From Pseudobacteriovorax antillogorgiicola (GTDB lineage: Bacteria; Bdellovibrionota_B; Oligoflexia; Oligoflexales; RGVZ01): a stretch of DNA of 64,000 bases. Location: positions 1 to 64,000 of the forward strand of contig CAMDHM010000011.1 of assembly GCA_945898195.1 (NCBI GenBank). Reading direction: 5' to 3'. The notes beneath the pieces are model-generated. The model saw nothing but the letters and a program-made list of their open reading frames with translations, was not told where the DNA came from and ran no database searches. Within the stretch, counting starts at the first letter, position 1. Every line of letters begins with the position of its first letter. The position numbers were made by a program, and so were the translations under genes. Below are positions 53,886-63,032 of the stretch, piece after piece.

Positions 53886-54959
53886 TTACTTCACAGGCGG
53901 ACTACCACCCTCAGTTCCCTTGATGGATGTTTTTTCCGGCGCCCTTTCCGGGGCCTTGGTCGAGGCCGCTTCCGCATCGAGCGCCATCGACAGCCGTTGA
54001 GCCCGATCATTGTACTTTTCCGCCCGGCGGTCGGTTCCAGGAGCCCGAATCATCCGGGACAAGTATTCCTTCGCACGTGGCAGGTCACGCCTGCCCTGCA
54101 GATCATTCAAGGCACAGTTAAACAGTAGTGGCTTAAAATCCGGGTGCTTTAAGGAGGCTGACTTGCAAAGCTCAGCTGCCCGCTCCGGACTGTCTTTGAA
54201 GCGAACGATCGTCACCTCGCCACTAGCCACCAGGGCATTATCTCCGGACTCTGAAAGCAGAGACCTTGCAAGATTAAAATCACCGCCATCAAGCGCCAAC
54301 ATGCCAAGATTGATTTTGGCTGGCCGATAATCATTTGCAGATTTCAAGGACTCTTGAAATGCCACCACGGCCTCCGGAATCCGCTCCTGCTTTACGGCGA
54401 TGACGCCAAGCAAATTAAAGGCGCCAGCCCGGATCCGCCCCTCTTTTGACTTAAATAATGGATCAAGAAAAAACTCTGCAAGGGCAAGCTTGCCTGACTC
54501 CGCGGCTGAAATAGCCAACTCTAGCCGAATTGGAGAAGGCAATTCAAAATCAACATTTTTACGCATGGCCTGATCGGCGATGGCGCGAGCCGTTCCCGCC
54601 TGTTCAGAAAGGTTACGACTACCAAGGCGTTGAGCGCTCAAATAAGCCTCAAGAACACGATGATCCGCCTTCCCCGATTGAATCAAAGGGGTCAACTTGG
54701 CCACCAATTGATCGACCTTTTGGCGATTGATCGGGTGCTGCATTAAAGCATCGCGGCCGAGGGATTGAATGACGAGACGCCGCTCCGCAGAAATCGAACC
54801 GGAACCTGAATCCTGCGGCTCCACATTGCCACGGCCAGGCGTGGTTTCAGAGTCAGGATCTTGTTTTTTCTTCCCAGTGGCGCAGGAAACCATGATGCTG
54901 CCTGCGGCGGTAACGGCGCTGACGGCAAAGAGCAAACGAATTGTTCTGGCAATTTTCAT
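53886..54959 (-). CDS. TPR repeat lipoprotein (GltE-like)
   Basis: About 357 residues from ATG at 54959, which follows GAGGGGGCAGAAT; the track start five codons earlier overlaps the upstream gene. The signal peptide ends in lipobox MVSC. Several TPR-like helix pairs cover about 100-310 (AFNLLGVIAVKQERIPEAVV, AKINLGMLALDGGDFNLARS). The C-terminus is charged and disordered. Size, lipidation and position between the FHA-TonB gene and the large TPR gene match GltE of the gliding cluster. Confidence 0.78.
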   Translation of the reverse strand: MKIARTIRLLFAVSAVTAAGSIMVSCATGKKKQDPDSETTPGRGNVEPQDSGSGSISAERRLVIQSLGRDALMQHPINRQKVDQLVAKLTPLIQSGKADHRVLEAYLSAQRLGSRNLSEQAGTARAIADQAMRKNVDFELPSPIRLELAISAAESGKLALAEFFLDPLFKSKEGRIRAGAFNLLGVIAVKQERIPEAVVAFQESLKSANDYRPAKINLGMLALDGGDFNLARSLLSESGDNALVASGEVTIVRFKDSPERAAELCKSASLKHPDFKPLLFNCALNDLQGRRDLPRAKEYLSRMIRAPGTDRRAEKYNDRAQRLSMALDAEAASTKAPERAPEKTSIKGTEGGSPPVK

Positions 54960-54970
54960 ATTCTGCCCCC

Positions 54971-57900
54971 TCACCGAACTTCAGACGCAACAGATTCAGA
55001 AACCTCAGAACCGACCAAATCCGGCACCTCAAGCCAATCTTCCATCACTAATTTCGATCCGCCTGATTTTGCCAATGCCGTCACAACACGCCGGGAATAA
55101 TCGTTGTAAACATGAAACTTGCTCATGGTTTCCATGGCAATCTTATAAAACCCAGCAGCTTCCTGGCGAGCCGCCTGTGCTTGGGGAGCCAATTTTTTCT
55201 TCACGTCGTCGATGCTGGCGCCTTTGATTGCAGGCGGATTATCCATCTCGGCAGCCAAGCCCTCGTAAGCCCTGCCGTTTTCGAATAGTGCTGCAACCCC
55301 CCAAAAAGAATCTTTGGTGCCAATCACAGAATCCATCGATTGTTTAAGCTTGCCCAACCCACCAGCCTTGCGGTCAATCGAGGCCGCCAAGGCATCCACC
55401 GTACCACCAGCCAATTTCAGCGATTCGTACTTAGGAACTTCCGCCAAGGCGCGTTTGAATGCAATCTCGCCAACATAGCGCAGAGCCTCGCCAGAAATTT
55501 TCCCACCAGACTTTTGATAGGCTTGGGTAATTTCAGATACGGCTTTGACTGCCTCAGAGCCCTTGCCTCCAGCTGTCCGATAGATGCTGTAGGCGGCCAA
55601 AATTCTTTCGTCCGGCGTCAATTTAAAATTGGTTGAATAATTTAAAACCAAGCCTTTGAGGCGTTCGAAATTGCGCGCATATGCCGCCGACCGGATCATC
55701 CTTGCAAAAATAGCCTTGGCGCCATCCGAATCAAACTTGGCCAATCCCAAACACTCCTTGATCGCCTTCGGACTTTCATTGGCAGCAAGCAGTTCACAGG
55801 CACGCCCGAGTGCCGACAGCGCATCTTTTTCTTTCGGATAACGCTCGGCATATTCGCCGTAAAACTCCGCCGCAGATTCAAACTCAAGCCTGTGATCTTT
55901 GAGCTTCGCCACCTGAAGCATTGACTCGCGGGCTTGCTGGGATTTCGGATAGTTTTTAAGGATGATGGCATACATCGCAACGGCCTGAGGAATTGCCCCG
56001 CCCTTGGTATAATCCACCGCGGCGTTGTACACCAATTTGTCCGCCTCCGAGTCGCTCGGCTTTTTACGTGCCTGATCTTCATAGGCCTTGGCCCGTTTCA
56101 ACGGGTCATCAATCTTGGCGACTTCTTCAATCTCTGCGGCACGGCGTAGAGATCGTAGTTTTTCCCCGAGCGCACCCTTCTGATAGGCCGGAACCTTAAG
56201 GAGCTTATCTGCCGTTTCAAGCAGACCCTTGCGGTCCGACTTGTAAAGGGGAATCAGGGACTCGACGGCTTGCGGCCCTTCCTTGTCGTTTGGATACTTC
56301 CACGCAATGTTTGTGAGGTACTTGAGCGCCATGGGGCGGTCACCCAATCGGAAGTAAATCTCTGTCACATAAAGATCACAGGTCTTTAAGTTCTTCCGGT
56401 CTTGCGGATACCAACCTTGATAGTAACCGCAACCTTTGATGAAGTTTCCAGCCTTCTCCGAAACCTTACCGGGCTTCGTAAAGTCCGGCTTCAATTTAAT
56501 TAGCTGCTTTAGTTCGGGCTCGAAATCCAAATAATATGAATCGAGCATGTACCGCGACGCTTGACTATGCATGTTGACGGTCTTTTTCCCGCCTGCAGAA
56601 ACAATGACCGCCTTGTCCTTACCCAAAAGTGCCACATCCAAATAAAGCTTTCCTGCCGTCCGGTAATCCTTCAGGAAAAAATCGATATCGGCCATGTTGT
56701 ATTTGATTTCGGTGATTTCGCTGGCCTTGGGATAAAAGCGCAGAAATAAGTTATATCCCTTCATCGCCTCGCGATAAACTCGAACATCGTCGTTCTTTTG
56801 TGCCGACTTATGCGTGACCTTTGCATAGTAAAGGATCTGATCTTTGATCAGCGCCTGAGTCTCCAGGACTTCCTTGCGACTGCCCTGATTCGCTGTTTCC
56901 CACTGGCTGCCAGGCCCGTAGATCTTGGGGAAACTTTCGAGTTCCGACCACAGTGTATTCCAACGCCCCAATTCGTAGGTCAAAGACAGGATGTCCTTTT
57001 GGGCTTCCGGACCATCGAGGCTGGTCGGGGCTACCTGCTGGAATCGCTTCAACGTGCTGATGGCTGCAGCGTATTGGCCCTGATCCGTAAAGACGTTTGA
57101 TAATAGCAACAGGAATTGGCCGATGTACTTTTCACCACCGTTGGCGCGGTAGTAACTGATCGCTGGCTCCACCTGTTTAAGTTCTGCAAAGGAGTAAACC
57201 ATGTCCCTAAGGGCTTCGTCCCGCAATTGTGGTCCGGACTTGGCATCCGCATTACGCCCGTTTGCAACGGTCGTTTTCCAGAATTCAAGGCTTTTCGGGT
57301 AATCCCCGAGGTTATAAGAACACCAGCCTAGTTTGAAAAGAGCCCACGCATATCCTCGGGAACGCTTGTAACGCAGTGTCTGCTTGTAGTTATTCATGGC
57401 TGCACGGAAATTCAGCTTATCGAAATAAAAGTCTCCAAGCTGAAAATATGCATCACCGGCCTTTGAAGAATTAGGATATTTAGTGATGAGCTGCGTGTAG
57501 GTCCGTGCCGCATCTTTTTCGCGCTTCAAAAATTGGTAGGCAACGGCCTGGTTGAACATGGTTTCGTCAGCATTGCGAGCGCGCGGAAATTGCCGCAGAA
57601 GGTTCTCAGCACGAGTGGACACCAATCGCCACTGATTCTGAGATTTAACAGAACTCAACTTCGGTTCTGGTCCCCGGCGGCCACTGCCGTCCCATCGCTC
57701 ATAAGATTCGTTGTAGCGACGAAATTCGTCGTTTGATTCATAAAGTCCGAGTTCCAAATTCAGGTTAAGCAATTGCTCTAATATGCGAAGGCGTTCGGGA
57801 GACTGAGGCGGCGTCCGCGGCTCGATTTTTTGCAAATACTGAATGGTCTTTCCGATTTCGGAACTAAGCTTCTGCTCGGTAGCGACGAAAAAAGCCTCTG

Positions 57901-58084
57901 CCCTGGTCAGACTGGTAGTATTTTTCCGGTCGGCTCCGCCCTTCTCAAGCTTACGTTCAACCACTTCAACGCCAGATTTTTTGTGATCTTTACCGCGGTT
58001 TGCGTCCGGAGCGACATCAACGGCCCCAACCATGATAAAGGTGAACATCGATATGACAGCTAGTCGCAGATTATTCTCTGACAT
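54971..58084 (-). CDS. Large periplasmic TPR protein (GltD/AgmU-like)
   Basis: About 1037 residues from ATG 58084 behind GAGAGGGTG. A signal peptide (about 5-24) precedes a protein made almost wholly of TPR-like helix pairs: FNQAVAYQFLKREKDAARTY, GDAYFQLGDFYFDKLNFRAA, WALFKLGWCSYNLGDYPKSL in the first third, and more to residue 900. Such superhelices serve as scaffolds. The size and location next to the TPR lipoprotein match GltD (AgmU) of Myxococcus, which moves with gliding motors in the periplasm. Identity is inferred from architecture and neighbours. Confidence 0.75.
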   Translation of the reverse strand: MSENNLRLAVISMFTFIMVGAVDVAPDANRGKDHKKSGVEVVERKLEKGGADRKNTTSLTRAEAFFVATEQKLSSEIGKTIQYLQKIEPRTPPQSPERLRILEQLLNLNLELGLYESNDEFRRYNESYERWDGSGRRGPEPKLSSVKSQNQWRLVSTRAENLLRQFPRARNADETMFNQAVAYQFLKREKDAARTYTQLITKYPNSSKAGDAYFQLGDFYFDKLNFRAAMNNYKQTLRYKRSRGYAWALFKLGWCSYNLGDYPKSLEFWKTTVANGRNADAKSGPQLRDEALRDMVYSFAELKQVEPAISYYRANGGEKYIGQFLLLLSNVFTDQGQYAAAISTLKRFQQVAPTSLDGPEAQKDILSLTYELGRWNTLWSELESFPKIYGPGSQWETANQGSRKEVLETQALIKDQILYYAKVTHKSAQKNDDVRVYREAMKGYNLFLRFYPKASEITEIKYNMADIDFFLKDYRTAGKLYLDVALLGKDKAVIVSAGGKKTVNMHSQASRYMLDSYYLDFEPELKQLIKLKPDFTKPGKVSEKAGNFIKGCGYYQGWYPQDRKNLKTCDLYVTEIYFRLGDRPMALKYLTNIAWKYPNDKEGPQAVESLIPLYKSDRKGLLETADKLLKVPAYQKGALGEKLRSLRRAAEIEEVAKIDDPLKRAKAYEDQARKKPSDSEADKLVYNAAVDYTKGGAIPQAVAMYAIILKNYPKSQQARESMLQVAKLKDHRLEFESAAEFYGEYAERYPKEKDALSALGRACELLAANESPKAIKECLGLAKFDSDGAKAIFARMIRSAAYARNFERLKGLVLNYSTNFKLTPDERILAAYSIYRTAGGKGSEAVKAVSEITQAYQKSGGKISGEALRYVGEIAFKRALAEVPKYESLKLAGGTVDALAASIDRKAGGLGKLKQSMDSVIGTKDSFWGVAALFENGRAYEGLAAEMDNPPAIKGASIDDVKKKLAPQAQAARQEAAGFYKIAMETMSKFHVYNDYSRRVVTALAKSGGSKLVMEDWLEVPDLVGSEVSESVASEVR

Positions 58085-58093
58085 CACACCCTC

Positions 58094-59644
58094 TCAATTC
58101 TTCTTCGATGCGGAACAACTGCTGTCGATGTTGTAGACATAGTATCCGAGCTCATCCTCCCAATACTCACCCTGAAACGGCCAATATTCCAACTCCTGGC
58201 CAATATTCAGAATCTGAAATCCCCCGATGAAATTTATCCGTTTCTCAGCCGTTGAGACCTGGAGCGATGCGCGTAGAGCATCCACCCGGTTAAGCAACAT
58301 TTCAGCATTGATAAATTCCGTTTGGCGCGAAAGATCTTTCAGATAATCCCGTTGATCTGAGAGTTTTTGGTACAATCTGCGGCCTGCCTCGTCCGACGCA
58401 ACCGCCTTCTTTTTCCCGAGAAAGTTCCGAAGTTCTTCTTGCAAACCAGAACTCGCCCACTTGCCGCCGAAGCGAGACAGACGGGCCAGCTCTGAATCAG
58501 AGTTTCGAACCGAAATGGCTCCCTCACGAAACGCATCCGTCCTTGAAAGGGAATCAAAGATTGGCCAGGCTTCCTTAAAACGAGTCAGCGACCCAGCACG
58601 AAAATCGTAGACAAGTTTATAAAACCCTCGATGATTTTCGCCGTAGTCATTGATTAGCTTTTTTAGCTCGCCAAACAAGGGTTGGTAGCGGTCACGAAAT
58701 CGCTCCAGAGCAGCCTTAGTTTCGTCAAACCGGCACAGCCTCAAAAATGTGATCGACTGCAGAATGTAGCTTTCTGGATAAAAACGATTCTCAAAAAAAG
58801 GCGCCAAAACTGTGTGCAAGCTACCTAACGCGGAGTTGTGCTTTTGGATCATAAAATAGGCCCAGGATCCTTCGAACTGAGCATCGAGCCATAAGTCCGA
58901 GTCGCGGCCAATTCGGCCATATTGTTGAAGGGCCTCCACGAACCTTTTTGTCTCGTACTCAACGCGAGCAATGTTCATGATCGCTGCATCCCGAAGATGC
59001 TCTCCCTCATCGTCACGTCGTGCACCGGAAGCGACACCGCTGAAGTAACTGATCGCCTGACTATGACGCCCCTGCAGATTTGAGATCACGCCCAAGTGAA
59101 ACTGCGCTCGCAAATAATACGGCGACCCCCCAGGGACCGCCCTGAATTCGCGAGTCGCTGCTTCATATTTGCGGTCATCGAAGTTTTCGACGCCTTGGTA
59201 ATAGAAGTAAAAGCCACGTGCAGCACCAGGAATATACTCGGGATTCATCGGCCCACCATTGCGTCCAGAGACAAGCTGAACAATCTGGGCCTGCCCAAGA
59301 CTCACCGTGCTATTGATAATTCCCAATTGTTCAAACGCCTGGCGAAAGAACGGATTATTTACCGGACCTTGCCGGACAATTGCGCCGTAAAAACGCGATG
59401 CCGAGTACGGCAGATCCAGGGCCTGCAGAGCGCGGGCAAGAAAAAATCCCGCATTGAGCTTTTCCTGGGCATTTCGGCTGGAACTGTAAAGCTGAAACGA
59501 CGCAGATGCCGCAGCCGGATAGTCGCCCCGGGAATAGAGCGCCGAAATGTTTTGCAAATTTGCCAAGGCAATCTGCCCGCCAAACATCAAGAAGATGATG
59601 ACGAACTTAATGTACCACCGGATATTGCTGATAAACATCTTCAT
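58094..59644 (-). CDS. Exported helical repeat (TPR-like) protein
   Basis: A 516-residue protein with a signal peptide (about 8-28, IKFVIIFLMFGGQIALA). TPR/Sel1-like helices fill about 30-330 (AALYSRGDYPAAASASFQLY pattern, FHLGVISNLQGRHSQAISYF, ARVEYETKRFVEALQQYGRI). The last part (about 420-516) contains a charged helix and the ending YWEDELGYYVYNIDSSC. It lies between the beta-barrel gene and the GltD-like gene, 6-10 bases from the latter, and is surely part of the same transcript. It may take the place of GltF or a second scaffold. Confidence 0.7.
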   Translation of the reverse strand: MKMFISNIRWYIKFVIIFLMFGGQIALANLQNISALYSRGDYPAAASASFQLYSSSRNAQEKLNAGFFLARALQALDLPYSASRFYGAIVRQGPVNNPFFRQAFEQLGIINSTVSLGQAQIVQLVSGRNGGPMNPEYIPGAARGFYFYYQGVENFDDRKYEAATREFRAVPGGSPYYLRAQFHLGVISNLQGRHSQAISYFSGVASGARRDDEGEHLRDAAIMNIARVEYETKRFVEALQQYGRIGRDSDLWLDAQFEGSWAYFMIQKHNSALGSLHTVLAPFFENRFYPESYILQSITFLRLCRFDETKAALERFRDRYQPLFGELKKLINDYGENHRGFYKLVYDFRAGSLTRFKEAWPIFDSLSRTDAFREGAISVRNSDSELARLSRFGGKWASSGLQEELRNFLGKKKAVASDEAGRRLYQKLSDQRDYLKDLSRQTEFINAEMLLNRVDALRASLQVSTAEKRINFIGGFQILNIGQELEYWPFQGEYWEDELGYYVYNIDSSCSASKKN

Positions 59645-59671
59645 GCCCTATTCACCCTGTGATGCCATCGC

Positions 59672-60493
59672 CTAAAGAAAGCGCGAGGCTCCAACCTGCA
59701 TCGTCACATTATTGATCATCTTGCTCGAAGAATTCGTAAAATCTGGATCACAGGATCCATCGCGTTCATCGACAGAGAAAATATTGTCGCGAACCTCGAA
59801 CCGAAGGGACAGGTTTTTATCGATAAAAAACCTTTGGCCAATGCCAATGATCCCGCCGAAATAACTTTTTGTATTGGCCGCAGGAGGAGGAACCGACTGA
59901 CCAGTGGCGGATGCCGAACAGTGATCGTATTGATAATCGACCCCGGTCATGCCGCCGCCGCCAATCAAGAAGGTATCAAAGTAAATGAGCTTCCCGCTGG
60001 CGAGCTGGTACTTGCCATAGAGCGGTGTCCAGACCAAACCGCCGAGGAATTGGTACTGGGTTCGCTGGATTTGAGTGCTAATGTTGAAGCTGCTCTTAAG
60101 AAGGGTTTTGTCTTCTTTGTCCAAGCTAAAGCCATAACTTCCATCGAGCTCAATCCCGAGCGATTCAGTGAAGTGATAATTCAATATTCCGGTCATCAAG
60201 TAGGTGTAGATGAATGTCTGATTCATCACGACACTCATCTGGCCACCAAACTCTGCTCGGCGGGCCTTGGTAAAAAACCGGGGACGAATAACCCGCACAT
60301 CATAGCCGGAAAACTGACCTTTTGGCTGATCATCAGAATCCGTTGCGGCGACGGCGGAGTTACCTGCCAGCGTCATGATTCCAAGTAGCAATGACATGGT
60401 ACAGGCCACAATCCATCGCCTGCGTTTTCCACCACCAATTTGCTTCGGCCAACCCAAATATAACCCCTTCACTGAAGGCGAAAAAACAGCCAA
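59672..60493 (-). CDS. Outer-membrane beta-barrel protein
   Basis: A 273-residue protein. A signal peptide follows a long basic n-region (RRRWIVACTMSLLLGIMTLA ... AVAA). The start is unclear: TTG at 60493 as in the track, or a downstream GTG or ATG. The mature part alternates hydrophobic and polar residues as in transmembrane strands (FIYTYLMTGILNYHFTESLG, SYFGGIIGIGQRFFIDKNLS, LRFEVRDNIFSV) and resembles the barrel family found with gliding and secretion genes in Myxococcota. Two or three cysteines sit in loops. It could be the outer-membrane partner of the periplasmic TPR proteins. Confidence 0.75.
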   Translation of the reverse strand: MAVFSPSVKGLYLGWPKQIGGGKRRRWIVACTMSLLLGIMTLAGNSAVAATDSDDQPKGQFSGYDVRVIRPRFFTKARRAEFGGQMSVVMNQTFIYTYLMTGILNYHFTESLGIELDGSYGFSLDKEDKTLLKSSFNISTQIQRTQYQFLGGLVWTPLYGKYQLASGKLIYFDTFLIGGGGMTGVDYQYDHCSASATGQSVPPPAANTKSYFGGIIGIGQRFFIDKNLSLRFEVRDNIFSVDERDGSCDPDFTNSSSKMINNVTMQVGASRFL

Positions 60494-60498
60494 ACGAT

Positions 60499-61011
60499 TT
60501 AGTTCTCAACCCTGGTAACGACGAGTTTGAACGTGACAAACTCAGCCTGTTGAGCTGACAACATGATCCGTTTCATCAATTTAAAAGGATGCCCCTTGTC
60601 CATTTCCATGGTCAAGGCACCTGACTTTCCTAACTGGGCTGGATCGTTAACGGTGGCCGCAACGATACGTTTATTGGCCTCCGAGATTCGTTTCAACTCA
60701 TCGTAAACTGGACGAATCCCACCCTGATAAGATTCACCCAATTGCTCCTTCGGAACCTCGCCGTTCACCACGTCTACAACTTTTTTGTCGTTCACAAAAA
60801 TTTCTGATTTCGTCACGACGATGGCTGGTAATTCGTCAAGGCTGACCATGGTCACCGAGTCTGGTAATTCCAGACCGGAATTGACGTCATGGGAAACTGG
60901 ATCCGTCGAATAACTCATGAGCAGGAAGACGATCAAAATACTGAAAATATCCAGCATCGGATATAAATTCAGTGTCAGGGTTTCTTTACTACCCCCGCCG
61001 ACGGATGCCAT
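60499..61011 (-). CDS. ExbD/TolR family protein 1 (AglS/AglQ-like)
   Basis: A 170-residue bitopic protein. The membrane helix (about 14-34) contains the proton-conducting Asp in LYPMLDIFSILIVFL. The periplasmic part has the ExbD pattern (LPAIVVTKSEIFVNDKKVVD). AGAGGGAG precedes the start. With the second TolR-like and the TolQ-like protein it forms a two-TolR, one-TolQ set, as AglR-AglQ-AglS. It would use the proton gradient to drive periplasmic work. Confidence 0.87.
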   Translation of the reverse strand: MASVGGGSKETLTLNLYPMLDIFSILIVFLLMSYSTDPVSHDVNSGLELPDSVTMVSLDELPAIVVTKSEIFVNDKKVVDVVNGEVPKEQLGESYQGGIRPVYDELKRISEANKRIVAATVNDPAQLGKSGALTMEMDKGHPFKLMKRIMLSAQQAEFVTFKLVVTRVEN

Positions 61012-61053
61012 CTGAACGACTCCCTCTTGGAATCAAGGCCACACAAAATGTGG

Positions 61054-61599
61054 CTATAGAATCACGCTACCCATCACGATTTTTGGAAATAAAAATTGCT
61101 GATCCTGTTCCATCGCACCCGTTTTCTCGTTTTTAACGGCTAAAATCGGGTCTGTTTGCTTGCGAAACTTAGCTGAATCGAGGATCGCCGAAATACTATC
61201 CCAGATCACGTCATCCTCAGAGAATAAGGTCAACTTATCTTGGGTGGGATTGGCCTGGCGAATCGCGACTAATCGTTCATGCATCCGAGCCAAACCATCT
61301 TTAGTGTTTGGGAAATCAAACTTCTGCTCGTTTTTAGGGTCTTTTGTAAATTCAGTTATGATCTGAATTTTGTCTTTTGCGGCATCGATTTTCACATCCA
61401 AAGTCCGCTGACTTTCTTCCTTCGGCTGCGGAGCATTCGAAAGAAATGGCACCTGCACCTCAATGATGCCGGTGGCCACAAACACCGCCGAAAACAGCAG
61501 GAATGTATTGAGCATGGAAAAAACATCAATGAACGGAATAATATTCAGTTCAATATCAGTCATGTCCTGGCGTTTGATGCCTTTGCGTTTACGTCGCAT
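61054..61599 (-). CDS. ExbD/TolR family protein 2 (AglQ/AglS-like)
   Basis: A 181-residue bitopic protein. A basic N-terminus (RRKRKGIKRQD) is followed by the membrane helix with the key Asp (LNIIPFIDVFSMLNTFLLFS). The periplasmic domain is larger than in TolR and has ESQRTLDVKIDAAKDKIQII as first strands. It differs clearly from its neighbour, so the duplication is old. It lies between the TolQ-like gene (18 bases) and TolR-like 1 (42 bases). Confidence 0.87.
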   Translation of the reverse strand: MRRKRKGIKRQDMTDIELNIIPFIDVFSMLNTFLLFSAVFVATGIIEVQVPFLSNAPQPKEESQRTLDVKIDAAKDKIQIITEFTKDPKNEQKFDFPNTKDGLARMHERLVAIRQANPTQDKLTLFSEDDVIWDSISAILDSAKFRKQTDPILAVKNEKTGAMEQDQQFLFPKIVMGSVIL

Positions 61600-61617
61600 G
61601 GGTCACCCGTCAATAAA

Positions 61618-62310
61618 TCAGTCGGCACTTGCGGTCGCCATATCCTGGCCACTGCGTATTTTCATTTTGCGTGTGTAAAGCAAATCCATAAGGCGTGCGG
61701 CGTTCTGATTGATATCGTCGATGATGGCCGTCTGCTTATTCATCAAAAGACCATAGACCAACAGACAAAGCAGGGCTGTCGCGAGACCGAAGGTTGTCGC
61801 TGAAAGAGCCTCAGCAATACCTTGCGCCAGGATCACAGCCTTTTGTTGACCGGTGGCATTTGCCGCGGCCGCAAAGGACTTGATCAATCCAAAGAGGGTA
61901 CCCAGTAGCCCGAGCAAGGTGGCAACGTTTGCCGTTGTTGCCAACAGGGGCACCCGTCGGGAGACCCGCGGAATCGCCGCTAGCTGGGCATGGTGCATGG
62001 CATTTTCGATCTCTTCGGTTGAATCATTGGCACGCTTCAGGCCCTCGGCCAGTACATAAGGAAGCAGCTGCCCCTGATTGCGTTTCCCTTTGCACAGGCG
62101 AATCGCGTTCTCAATCGAGTTGTTCATCACCAACTTCTGTACGGCCGACATAAAGGCCGAACTATTGGAAAGATCATACTGATACCAGTATCGAAACACC
62201 CGTTCGACAATGATCGAGACCGACAAGATCAGGGTCAGGGTGATCCCACACATCACAACAAAGTGGGGGCCGTCATTGGGGTTAAACAATTTTACAAGCG
62301 AGTCAATCAT
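61618..62310 (-). CDS. TolQ/ExbB/MotA family proton channel protein (AglR-like)
   Basis: A 230-residue protein with three membrane helices: about 18-38 (VVMCGITLTLILSVSIIVER), 125-150 (VPLLATTANVATLLGLLGTL) and 165-190 (ILAQGIAEALSATTFGLATA). The Thr and Gly positions of the second and third helices fit the channel that pairs with TolR. AGAGGAG precedes the ATG. It is the first gene of the minus-strand envelope-motor operon that runs to about 49663. Confidence 0.88.
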   Translation of the reverse strand: MIDSLVKLFNPNDGPHFVVMCGITLTLILSVSIIVERVFRYWYQYDLSNSSAFMSAVQKLVMNNSIENAIRLCKGKRNQGQLLPYVLAEGLKRANDSTEEIENAMHHAQLAAIPRVSRRVPLLATTANVATLLGLLGTLFGLIKSFAAAANATGQQKAVILAQGIAEALSATTFGLATALLCLLVYGLLMNKQTAIIDDINQNAARLMDLLYTRKMKIRSGQDMATASAD

Positions 62311-62508
62311 GGTTCGAAGCTCCTCTTGCTCCCGGGCGCATGGCCTGTCAGCGTCGACAGGCTAAACAATTAAGTTCACTGCTATTTTACGGACTCCGGA
62401 ATGAGCAAGTCAACTAACGCACCTAAATCCAGATTTAGAGTGTGCAGGACGACCAAATTATCGTAAGCTCCCGCTTGGATTCGGATTTTTACAAGGGAAG
62501 CCGGGACC
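62311..62508. promoter_or_regulatory. Divergent promoter region between motor operon and nuoB
   Basis: This 198-bp gap must hold promoters for both directions. Two small symmetric elements are visible: a hairpin GCCTGTC-6 nt-GACAGGC at 62343-62362, just upstream of the TolQ-like gene, and a palindrome CTAAATC-CA-GATTTAG at 62423-62438. Either could be an operator; there is no further support. Confidence 0.35.
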
Positions 62509-63009
62509 ATGAAACATCAGCAGAATGACAGCGGAATTCCCATTTTTACCACGAAACACAAAGAGTTTCTGGCATGGGCAAGGAAGAACTCGCTATGGCC
62601 ATATCCATTCGGCACAGCTTGCTGTGGGATCGAATATATGGCAGTGGTCGGCCCGAAGTACGATATCAGCCGATTCGGGGCTGAAGTCGTCCGGTTTTCA
62701 CCACGGCAGTGCGACCTGATGATTGTTGCCGGCACCATTACCGAGAAAATGGCTCCGGTTATTAAAAAGATTTATGACCAGATGGCCGAGCCCAAATGGG
62801 TGATGGCTATGGGTGCCTGCGCATCTAGTGGTGGGTTTTACCGGGCATATCATGTCCTACAAGGTGTTGACCGGATCATCCCGGTTGATATTTATGTCGC
62901 TGGCTGCCCTCCCACCCCAGAGGCGGTGATCGCTGGTTTGATGACACTCCAGGACAAAATTCACCGGGAAGCCCTTGGCGTCGTGGAATCTGACCCAACA
63001 GTCACCTGA
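62509..63009 (+). CDS. nuoB: NADH-quinone oxidoreductase subunit B
   Basis: A 166-residue protein of complex I that carries iron-sulfur cluster N2. The ligands are present: the tandem Cys of TACCGIEY, the Cys of MGACASSGG and that of [30 protein letters not shown] and [16 protein letters not shown] are family segments. AAGGGAAG lies upstream of the ATG. No other nuo gene is next to it: upstream is the divergent motor operon and 23 bases downstream is a GHKL-ATPase-like gene, so it is separated from a normal nuoA-N operon. Confidence 0.93.
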   Translation: MKHQQNDSGIPIFTTKHKEFLAWARKNSLWPYPFGTACCGIEYMAVVGPKYDISRFGAEVVRFSPRQCDLMIVAGTITEKMAPVIKKIYDQMAEPKWVMAMGACASSGGFYRAYHVLQGVDRIIPVDIYVAGCPPTPEAVIAGLMTLQDKIHREALGVVESDPTVT

Positions 63010-63032
63010 CCGGATAACACGGGTTTTCTTTA

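Noticed and set aside
59096-59662. Plus-strand ORF of 188 codons
   Set aside because: It is antisense to the exported helical-repeat protein, whose signal peptide and operon context are convincing.
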